Source of the DNA: an uncultured Cytophagaceae bacterium
GTDB lineage: Bacteria > Bacteroidota > Bacteroidia > Cytophagales > Spirosomataceae
Reading direction: 5' to 3'
Assembly (NCBI GenBank): GCA_938008575.1
Contig: CALLKB010000274.1
Coordinates: forward strand, 1 to 8,862
DNA length: 8,862 nt
The position numbers and the translations under genes are program-made. Position 1 is the first letter of the stretch. The number at the start of each line of letters is the position of its first letter. Below are positions 1 to 5,751 of the stretch, piece after piece. The notes under the pieces are model-generated. The model was not told where the DNA came from. It made no database searches and saw only the letters and a list, made by a program, of their open reading frames with translations.

Positions 1-309
1 AAAGTGGAGTTTGAATGGGTTGAGCAATCCTTTTCGGGTGATGAAGATCAAGAGCCTGCGTCACATGCCGACCTGCATGCAGAGACTGTCAATGAGATGT
101 TGGGGGATGAGATCACTGCCGCCATACAAGCGTTGCCTGTCGACTTTCGAATGATTATCATACTCTGTGATTTAGAAGAATTTAGTTACGAGGAAATGGC
201 CCGTATTTTGGATATACCCATTGGGACTGTTCGTTCACGTCTGCATCGTGCGCGTGCTATCTTGAAAGATAGTTTGGCCGCCTATGCTAAAAGTAAAGGC
301 TACCACTGA
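1..309 (+). CDS. ECF-family RNA polymerase sigma factor, C-terminal part (5' end outside window)
   Basis: This is the promoter-recognition half of an extracytoplasmic-function sigma-70 factor, which directs RNA polymerase to a stress regulon. The frame is open from the first base, so region 2 (core and -10 binding) lies upstream of the window. The GTG at base 4 is simply an internal Val codon. The visible 102 residues hold an acidic linker (about 12-36) and sigma region 4 (about 37-92). Region 4 contains the ALPVDFR helix start, the LCDLEEFSYEEMARIL helix and the DNA-recognition segment GTVRSRLHRARAIL (75-88). The wording of region 4 is close to what I recall of Streptomyces SigR and its relatives. 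The next gene encodes a small Cys-rich anti-sigma-like protein, as expected for such a pair. The family call is firm; the SigR-like role is inference. Confidence 0.9.
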   Translation, partial: KVEFEWVEQSFSGDEDQEPASHADLHAETVNEMLGDEITAAIQALPVDFRMIIILCDLEEFSYEEMARILDIPIGTVRSRLHRARAILKDSLAAYAKSKGYH

Positions 310-387
310 CAATGTGTCACTCCTTCAAAATGAACTTTATTCCCCGTCCCCGTTGTTAAAAAATTAGTGCATTAAGCATGTAAACTC

Positions 388-660
388 ATGAAAAAGACTT
401 GTACCCATCAGCCCGATTGTTTAAAGTTAATTCAGCGTATCATCGATCGCGAGGCAACTCCTGAAGAAGAGGCAGCTTTTCTTGCTAATAAAGAACAATG
501 TTTGCCATGCCAAGAAGGGTATGAACTTGAGCAATCGTTGCGAAAAGCTATTAAATCGAACTGTTCAAGTAAATGTCCGGAAACGCTTTTCGCTCGGATT
601 AAAGCAAAACTTTTCGTCGTTTTAATCCTTATTTCCATACTTATTCCGTTATTTTGCTAG
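388..660 (+). CDS. Small cysteine-rich anti-sigma factor (RsrA/ZAS-like) with altered zinc motif
   Basis: This is probably the cytoplasmic partner that holds the upstream ECF sigma factor inactive. The 90-residue protein follows the layout of zinc-binding anti-sigma proteins such as RsrA: Cys5, His7 and Cys11 near the N terminus, a helix (12-33), the core NKEQCLPC (34-41), a second helix with YELEQSLRKAI (45-55), Cys59 and Cys63, and a final PETLFARIKAKL helix (64-75). The usual core is HxxxCxxC, but here the His position is Asn34 (codon AAT). Residues 76-89 are almost all hydrophobic and could be a short membrane anchor or a packing helix. ATG 388 is the only sensible start, because an in-frame TAA lies at 373-375. 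It begins 78 bases after the sigma gene. No Shine-Dalgarno sequence is seen. Pairing with the sigma factor rests on position and Cys pattern. Confidence 0.75.
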   Translation: MKKTCTHQPDCLKLIQRIIDREATPEEEAAFLANKEQCLPCQEGYELEQSLRKAIKSNCSSKCPETLFARIKAKLFVVLILISILIPLFC

Positions 661-680
661 CTAATTAAATCAAGCAGCAC

Positions 681-1247
681 TTGGAAGGTAAACTCATTAT
701 TTTTTCTGCTCCATCCGGATCCGGTAAAACAACCATTGTAAAAGAATTATTAGCGAATAACCCGAATTTGGGTTTTTCTATTTCAGCTTGCACGCGTGAT
801 AAACGTGGTCGCGCAGAAGCGAACGGTCAAGATTATTATTTCATGACGCCCGATGAATTCCGTGCTAAAATTGATGAAGATGCGTTTGTCGAGTGGGAGG
901 AAGTTTACCCAGGCGCCTATTATGGTACATTGAAGTCTGAAATTGAGCGTATCTGGGCATCAGGAAAACATGTCATTTTTGATGTGGATGTGAAAGGCGG
1001 TCTTGCGTTGAAAAACTATTATAAGGAGCGCGCATTAGCCATTTTTGTGAAAGTCCCTACGCTTGAAATGCTCGAAGAGCGTTTACGTTCTCGTGGTACC
1101 GAAACGGAAGAATCACTTTCCAAGCGAATTTTTAAAATGAAATTTGAATGGGCATTTCAAGACAAATTTGATGTGATTCTCGTGAACGACAAATTGGAGG
1201 ACGCTGTCAAAGAAGCACAAAGTTTATTTGATAATTTTACGCGATAA
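681..1247 (+). CDS. gmk: Guanylate kinase
   Basis: Cytoplasmic enzyme that phosphorylates GMP to GDP with ATP, an essential step of purine salvage and GTP/dGTP supply. The 188-residue protein has the normal length. Near the N terminus is the P-loop APSGSGKTT (10-18). Next is the GMP-binding segment [11 protein letters not shown] (33-43), with Arg39 and Arg42, then NGQDYYF (48-54), the [11 protein letters not shown] stretch that contacts the base, and the IFDVDVKGG strand. The lid region [17 protein letters not shown] follows. Many family members have TTR where this protein has Cys37-Thr-Arg. The chosen start is TTG at 681: the frame is closed by TAA at 666-668, no ATG or GTG lies between, and Met-Glu-Gly-Lys-Leu-Ile-Ile-Phe matches the usual N terminus. 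The gene starts 20 bases after the anti-sigma stop and is followed one base later by nadD, so an operon is likely. Confidence 0.95.
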   Translation: MEGKLIIFSAPSGSGKTTIVKELLANNPNLGFSISACTRDKRGRAEANGQDYYFMTPDEFRAKIDEDAFVEWEEVYPGAYYGTLKSEIERIWASGKHVIFDVDVKGGLALKNYYKERALAIFVKVPTLEMLEERLRSRGTETEESLSKRIFKMKFEWAFQDKFDVILVNDKLEDAVKEAQSLFDNFTR

Positions 1248-1248
1248 G

Positions 1249-1821
1249 ATGAAGATTGGCCTATTTTTTGGATCGTTTAATCCCATTCATCATGGCCACC
1301 TCATTATTGCTCAAGCCGTATTAAATCAAACGGACGTAGATCAAATCTGGTTTGTTGTTTCTCCTCAAAATCCGCATAAACACAGCAAAACGCTTTTGCA
1401 CGAATTCGATCGACTGGATTTAGTTGACCGTGCCATTGCAGATAATTATCATTTTAAGAGCTCGGATATCGAGTTTCACTTAAGTAAACCTTCCTATACG
1501 ATTCATACACTGACGCATTTGTCGGAGAAATTCCCCAACGATTCTTTTCGGTTAATTTTGGGTGGTGATAACCTCGAACAATTCAAAAGTTGGAAGAATT
1601 ACGATAAGATACTTGATTATTTTGGCCTCTATGTTTATCCGCGCGGAGAGCAAAAACAGAGTGATTTGTGGCAGCACCCACACGTTACACGCATTGAGGC
1701 ACCATTATTGCAAATTTCGGCAACGTATATTCGTCAATGCATACAACAAGGTCAGTCGATAAAATATCTAGTTCCTGATACTGTAGAAGAATTAATCCAA
1801 TCAAAAAAATTCTACATTTAG
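1249..1821 (+). CDS. nadD: Nicotinate-nucleotide adenylyltransferase
   Basis: Cytoplasmic enzyme that joins ATP and nicotinate mononucleotide to form deamido-NAD, the penultimate step of NAD synthesis. The 190-residue protein is of usual length. It carries the nucleotidyltransferase signature GSFNPIHHGH (8-17, the family GxFxPxHxGH), the SPQNPHK loop, SYT (82-84) of the PSYTxxTL stretch, GGDNLEQFKSW from 105, and the second nucleotide-binding motif ISATYIR (156-162, usually ISSTxIR). The start is ATG 1249, which sits one base after the gmk TAA (TAAGATG) and puts the signature at the usual distance from the N terminus. A TTG at 1228 would add seven residues overlapping gmk and is less likely. 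The tight junction suggests translational coupling with gmk. Confidence 0.95.
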   Translation: MKIGLFFGSFNPIHHGHLIIAQAVLNQTDVDQIWFVVSPQNPHKHSKTLLHEFDRLDLVDRAIADNYHFKSSDIEFHLSKPSYTIHTLTHLSEKFPNDSFRLILGGDNLEQFKSWKNYDKILDYFGLYVYPRGEQKQSDLWQHPHVTRIEAPLLQISATYIRQCIQQGQSIKYLVPDTVEELIQSKKFYI

Positions 1822-1835
1822 GCCTTTTCGCCTAA
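1818..1835 (+). other. Small stem-loop across the nadD stop codon and just before comEC
   Basis: A perfect 6-bp inverted repeat, TTAGGC / GCCTAA, with a 6-base loop (CTTTTC). The left arm contains the nadD stop codon TAG, and the right arm ends three bases before the comEC GTG start. No clean T-tract follows, so it is not a convincing terminator. It could influence re-initiation at comEC, or it may be chance; the stem is short. Confidence 0.35.
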
Positions 1836-1838
1836 CAT

Positions 1839-3794
1839 GTGTTTTCATTTTTTAGTCCTTTCCCTTTTTTGCGAATTTTAGGCCTATGGATCATCGGCTT
1901 TTTGTTCGGTCCTTACGGATTGTTGGCATTTGCTTTGAGCTTAATGCTTATTTTTCGCCAGTGGAGAATCGTAGGCCTTATTTTTATCATGGGCTTATCC
2001 TATGTTCGATTTGCTCAAATAGCAAATGAATGGACAATTGTTCCGAGTCACGATGCCTTTGTATTTCAAGTTGACCAAGACCCAGTTGAAGGTGCTAAAT
2101 CTTTGAAGATTCGTGCTAAAGTAATTGCTGTTCGTCAGAAAAATCGATGGATTCAAGTTCACGCCGTTGCCATCTTATATGTACCGCTTAAGGGGATCTC
2201 ACCTCGGAGTGGCCAAGTTTATCAAGTTTATGGAAGCTTAAAACCCATACGTGATGCTTTGTTGCCTGGAGCATTTGATTGGAAGTCTTATTATGCCCGA
2301 CAAGGAATATATGCCTCAATTTTTGTCGCATCGAAAAGTATGAGCTTATTGAGAGATGCAAAAACGCAGCCCCATTTTATCGATAAGCTTAGAAATCAGG
2401 CTGTATTTTATTTACATCAAGCATTGCCGATAGGGGTTCATCGCAATGTTGCTGAAGCAATGTTTTTGGGAATTGGTGGTACGATCGATTTTGAAACACG
2501 TCAGTCTTATGCGGCATTAGGAGCCATTCATATTTTGTCGGTGTCCGGCATGCACGTTGGCTTACTTTATATGGGTTTGCAGTTCTTATTTGGGTTCTTA
2601 AAGCGTTTTAGGACGGTTGGCCTACAAGTATATTTTGCTTTAATCATGCTGGTCTTGTGGACTTATGCCGCGATATCTGGATTTTCTGCGCCCGTATTGC
2701 GTTCGGCTTGGATGTTCTCGGTATTGCTCTTTGCGCAGGTGTTCCGCTTGCGATCGCATCCGTTGAATATTTGGGCTTTTTCGTGTTTTGTTTTACTTGT
2801 AATTCAGCCGAATGAATTGTTTCAAGTGGGCTTCCAACTGTCTTATGCTGCTGTGCTCGGGCTTATTTTATTTCAAAATAAACTCGTTCAATTATGGAAG
2901 CCAAAAACTTGGTTAGCCCAACAAGCATGGGAGTTGACCTGTGTCGCCATCAGTGCCCAAATTTTTACCTGGCCCTTGATTATCTTTTACTTTCATCAAT
3001 TCCCCAATCCTTTTTATTTCTTTTTGCTCAACCCTGCTTTGGTTTTGCTTTCGACTTGCACTTTGGGTATTGGCTTTTTATATCTGATTTTAGCCCCAAT
3101 CATTAGTTATATGCCTATTGTTTTTTCTGCGTTTGGACATTTGTTTTTATTCAGTTTTGAGCTTTTACATGGTCTTATGTTTTATACCACAGGGCGCTTT
3201 CAGACGGTGATTTCCTTTGTCCGAATGAATGGATTTGAATTAGGAGCCTATTATTTGGGTATCGCCTTGGTGTGGTATTGGCGGGCAATGCGTAGGGTAT
3301 GGGGGCTCTACCTTGGAATAGGCCTCTTGAGCTTTATTATGATTTATCGTTTGATGGAGCCCTGGCAGGATGAAGCCTATTTAACGGTGGCGGAAAAGCA
3401 GTTGGTATTTCTAAGAACCAAAGGGATATATGGGCAAAGCTATGGCGCAGTGAGTGAGGCATGGTTACAAGCAAATGCCAGTCCTTGGTGGGCAAGGAAT
3501 CAAGGGGTAGACACCTCGACTCATAAATGGCCACAAGGTAGTTTTCAGTGGATATATCAGGGGAATGAATTTGTCTATCTGACGAAACCGAGTGTCCAAC
3601 GAAATCCACACAATAGCCATCTGATTCTAGCCGCAGATTTAGATTTGAGAGATCCTCGATTTTTGACTACGTGGCGGAGGTCAACTTGGTATTTTATACG
3701 TAAGCCGAGTGCGTATCGATTGAGTAAACTCAAGACTTTTTGGCCTAAAAAAGTATATTATTTAGCAGAGCAAGCTGCCGTTCATTTGCCATAA
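1839..3794 (+). CDS. comEC: ComEC/Rec2-family DNA uptake membrane protein without metallo-beta-lactamase domain
   Basis: Inner-membrane channel thought to carry single-stranded DNA into the cytoplasm during natural transformation. The 651 residues comprise two or three N-terminal membrane helices (about 5-65), a soluble OB-like DUF4131 region ending in LPGAFDWKSYYARQG (142-156), and the Competence domain from about 205 to 480. That domain shows HILSVSGMHVG (231-241), the SAPVLRSAW motif and a run of membrane helices including HQFPNPFYFFLLNPALVLL. A last helix lies at about 488-506. The remaining 145 residues are Trp-rich and soluble. They show no HxHxDH motif, so the metallo-beta-lactamase domain found in many ComEC proteins is absent. 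The frame opens after a TAA at 1833-1835, and GTG 1839 is the first usable start. The gene follows nadD by 17 bases and is probably co-transcribed. Confidence 0.88.
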   Translation: MFSFFSPFPFLRILGLWIIGFLFGPYGLLAFALSLMLIFRQWRIVGLIFIMGLSYVRFAQIANEWTIVPSHDAFVFQVDQDPVEGAKSLKIRAKVIAVRQKNRWIQVHAVAILYVPLKGISPRSGQVYQVYGSLKPIRDALLPGAFDWKSYYARQGIYASIFVASKSMSLLRDAKTQPHFIDKLRNQAVFYLHQALPIGVHRNVAEAMFLGIGGTIDFETRQSYAALGAIHILSVSGMHVGLLYMGLQFLFGFLKRFRTVGLQVYFALIMLVLWTYAAISGFSAPVLRSAWMFSVLLFAQVFRLRSHPLNIWAFSCFVLLVIQPNELFQVGFQLSYAAVLGLILFQNKLVQLWKPKTWLAQQAWELTCVAISAQIFTWPLIIFYFHQFPNPFYFFLLNPALVLLSTCTLGIGFLYLILAPIISYMPIVFSAFGHLFLFSFELLHGLMFYTTGRFQTVISFVRMNGFELGAYYLGIALVWYWRAMRRVWGLYLGIGLLSFIMIYRLMEPWQDEAYLTVAEKQLVFLRTKGIYGQSYGAVSEAWLQANASPWWARNQGVDTSTHKWPQGSFQWIYQGNEFVYLTKPSVQRNPHNSHLILAADLDLRDPRFLTTWRRSTWYFIRKPSAYRLSKLKTFWPKKVYYLAEQAAVHLP

Positions 3795-3821
3795 AAAAAG
3801 GCTGCCCGTTTAGGCAGCCTT
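3793..3821 (-). terminator. Intrinsic terminator of typA, shared convergent end with comEC
   Basis: A perfect 9-bp stem, AAGGCTGCC / GGCAGCCTT (3798-3806 and 3813-3821), with a 6-base loop. Read on the minus strand, the stem begins six bases after the typA stop codon and is followed by seven T residues (A-run 3793-3799), the standard Rho-independent form. On the plus strand the hairpin is followed by CTAGAATTAG and lacks a U-tract, so it may stop or protect comEC transcripts only weakly. The comEC stop codon TAA (3792-3794) overlaps the start of the A-run. Confidence 0.88.
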
Positions 3822-3827
3822 CTAGAA

Positions 3828-5636
3828 TTAGCTTGGTTTCTTCTCGTTACGCTTACGCTCGTTTGGATCTAGCCAAATTTTACGCATACGCAATGATTTT
3901 GGAGTGATTTCTAAGTATTCATCCTTTTGGATAAATTCCATACACTCTTCTAATGAGAAGTTTAATTTCGGAGCAATTTTGGTATTTGAATCCGTACCTG
4001 ACGCACGCATATTCGTTAATTGCTTCGCAGCTTGAAGGTTTACTTCGATGTCGTTTTGGCGATTGTGCTCACCTACAACCATCCCTGTGTAAACCTCTTC
4101 ACCTGGATCGATGAAAAACACCCCTCTATCTTGTAATTTATCAATTGCATAAGGAATTGCAGGACCTGTGTTCATTGAGATCAATGACCCGTTGATACGA
4201 CCTGGAATAGCTCCTTTGAACTCTTCGTAAGCAATAAAACGGTGTGCCATAATCGCCTCACCAAATGTAGCTGTTAAAACTTTCGAACGTAAACCAATCA
4301 ATCCACGAGATGGAATGTTGAATTCTAAGTGTTGCAAGTCACCTTTCGGTTCCATGATCAATAATTCACCTTTACCTTGTGTTGCTAATTCAATTACTTT
4401 ACCAGCAACTTCAGCAGGAACGTCTACAACTAAAGATTCAATTGGCTCTAAACGCTCGCCGTTTGGACCTTCTTTAAAGATTACTTGAGGCTGACCTACT
4501 TGTAATTCGTATCCTTCGCGACGCATGGTCTCGATTAATACCGACAAGTGAAGAATACCACGTCCAAATACTAAGAATTTATCTTCGCTTTCTGTTGTAA
4601 CAACTTTCAAGGCTAAGTTTTTCTCTGTCTCTTTGAATAGACGCTCACGGATGTGACGAGATGTTACTAATTTACCTTCTTTACCAAAGAATGGAGAGTT
4701 GTTGATTGTGAACAACATATTCATCGTAGGCTCATCGATTGCGATACGCTCCAACGCTTCTGGATTCTCAGCATCTGCGATTGTATCACCGATTTCGAAA
4801 TCTTCGATACCTGTTACTGCACAAATCTCACCACACTCTACTTTGTCAACTTTTACTTTACCAAGACCTTCAAATACTTGAAGTTCTTTGATGCGCATTT
4901 TCTTGGTTGTGCCATCTGCTTTACACAATGAAATTTGCATTCCTTCTGTCAAAGTTCCACGCTCTAAACGTCCGATCGCGATACGACCTACGAATGAAGA
5001 GTAGTCCAATGACGTAATCTGCATTTGTGGCGTTCCTTCTTGAACTTTAGAAGCAGGGATGTGCTCGATGATCGCATCCAATAATGGGATGATATTGTCG
5101 GTTGGCTTTTTCCAATCGTCACTCATCCATCCTTGTTTCGATGAACCGTAAACACATGGGAAATCCAATTGATCTTCCGTTGCATCTAAGTTGAACATCA
5201 AATCAAATACACTTTCGTGTACCTCATCTGGACGGCAGTTTTCTTTATCTACCTTATTAACAACCACGATAGGCTTCAATCCTAAAGCGATGGCTTTTGA
5301 TAATACGAAACGTGTTTGTGGCATCGGACCTTCAAAGGCGTCAACCAATAAAATAACACCATCCGCCATACGAAGTACGCGTTCCACTTCACCGCCAAAG
5401 TCGGCGTGACCTGGTGTGTCAATGATGTTGATTTTTACTCCATTATAACGAACCGATACGTTTTTAGAAACAATCGTAATACCGCGTTCACGTTCTAAGT
5501 CGTTATTATCTAGGATCAAATCTCCAAATTCCTGGTTCTCACGGAAGATTTTAGAGGCATGAATAATTTTGTCCACAAGAGTCGTTTTACCGTGGTCAAC
5601 GTGGGCAATGATGGCAATGTTACGAATGCTTTGCAT
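3828..5636 (-). CDS. typA: Ribosome-associated translational GTPase TypA/BipA
   Basis: Cytoplasmic GTPase of the EF-G/LepA class that binds 70S ribosomes and assists ribosome assembly and growth under cold or stress. All G motifs are present: G1 AHVDHGKTTL (11-20), G2 in RERGITI (49-55), G3 DTPGH (73-77), G4 NKVD (127-130) and G5 GSSKQGW (164-170). Domain II (TSLDYSSFVGRIAIGRL) and EF-G-like domains III and V (NIPSRGLIGLRS) follow. The TypA-specific C-terminal domain ends in EYLEITPKSLRMRKIWLDP plus a basic tail. The 602 residues are the usual length. The start ATG gives the normal N terminus MQSIRNIAII. Arginine codons that I sampled near the N terminus are CGT or CGC, suggesting high expression. 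It has its own promoter element and a leader hairpin, and it ends at a strong terminator. Confidence 0.97.
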   Translation of the reverse strand: MQSIRNIAIIAHVDHGKTTLVDKIIHASKIFRENQEFGDLILDNNDLERERGITIVSKNVSVRYNGVKINIIDTPGHADFGGEVERVLRMADGVILLVDAFEGPMPQTRFVLSKAIALGLKPIVVVNKVDKENCRPDEVHESVFDLMFNLDATEDQLDFPCVYGSSKQGWMSDDWKKPTDNIIPLLDAIIEHIPASKVQEGTPQMQITSLDYSSFVGRIAIGRLERGTLTEGMQISLCKADGTTKKMRIKELQVFEGLGKVKVDKVECGEICAVTGIEDFEIGDTIADAENPEALERIAIDEPTMNMLFTINNSPFFGKEGKLVTSRHIRERLFKETEKNLALKVVTTESEDKFLVFGRGILHLSVLIETMRREGYELQVGQPQVIFKEGPNGERLEPIESLVVDVPAEVAGKVIELATQGKGELLIMEPKGDLQHLEFNIPSRGLIGLRSKVLTATFGEAIMAHRFIAYEEFKGAIPGRINGSLISMNTGPAIPYAIDKLQDRGVFFIDPGEEVYTGMVVGEHNRQNDIEVNLQAAKQLTNMRASGTDSNTKIAPKLNFSLEECMEFIQKDEYLEITPKSLRMRKIWLDPNERKRNEKKPS

Positions 5637-5661
5637 AAAAATGTAGGCGTTGAATGAATTA

Positions 5662-5685
5662 AAATTCTCCCAAGTCGGGGAATTT
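5662..5685 (-). promoter_or_regulatory. Hairpin in the typA leader
   Basis: On the typA strand the arms AAATTC-CCC and GGG-(A)-GAATTT pair over 9 bp with one bulged base and a 5-base loop (GACTT). The hairpin lies just after the predicted transcription start, about 25 bases before the typA ATG, and is followed by TTTTAATT. It could stabilise the mRNA 5' end, act as an attenuator of typA, or stop read-through from dxs. The structure is seen directly; any role is inference. Confidence 0.45.
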
Positions 5686-5691
5686 AAGGTG

Positions 5692-5699
5692 CAAAGGTA
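5692..5699 (-). promoter_or_regulatory. Bacteroidota -7 promoter element for typA (TACCTTTG)
   Basis: TACCTTTG on the minus strand matches the Bacteroidota housekeeping -7 consensus TAnnTTTG exactly. It lies 55 bases upstream of the typA start in the 115-base gap after dxs. No clear TTG/TTTG -33 element is found at the expected spacing of roughly 19-21 bases. The predicted transcript starts near 5686, giving a leader of about 50 bases. Confidence 0.6.
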
Positions 5700-5751
5700 C
5701 GGATAATTTCTTTGAAAAGTGCTAATTGATTAAAAATCAGCTGTGGGGAAT

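Noticed and set aside
4..6. GTG as a start codon for the sigma factor
   Set aside because: The frame is open back to base 1, and sigma region 2 must lie upstream; the codon is internal.
310..387. Frameshift remnant or small RNA between the sigma and anti-sigma genes
   Set aside because: The sigma protein ends at a normal distance after region 4, and the 78 bases show no strong hairpin, motif or coding extension.
432..638. Reading frame of 68 codons opposite the anti-sigma gene
   Set aside because: It is antisense to a gene with clear family motifs and its translation shows no recognisable domain.
1228..1248. Earlier TTG start for nadD
   Set aside because: It would overlap gmk and add seven residues before the standard MKIGLFFGSF N terminus; ATG 1249 directly follows the gmk stop.
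1837..1881. ATG at 1837 before comEC
   Set aside because: It is in another frame and meets a stop after 14 codons; comEC needs GTG 1839.
3337..3609. Reading frame of 90 codons opposite the comEC 3' end
   Set aside because: Composition looks random (Ser/His/Pro-rich), there is no motif, and it lies fully inside comEC.
5721..5741. TGATT/AATCA inverted repeat after dxs as a terminator
   Set aside because: Only 5 AT-rich pairs with a 3-base loop and no real T-tract; too weak to call.
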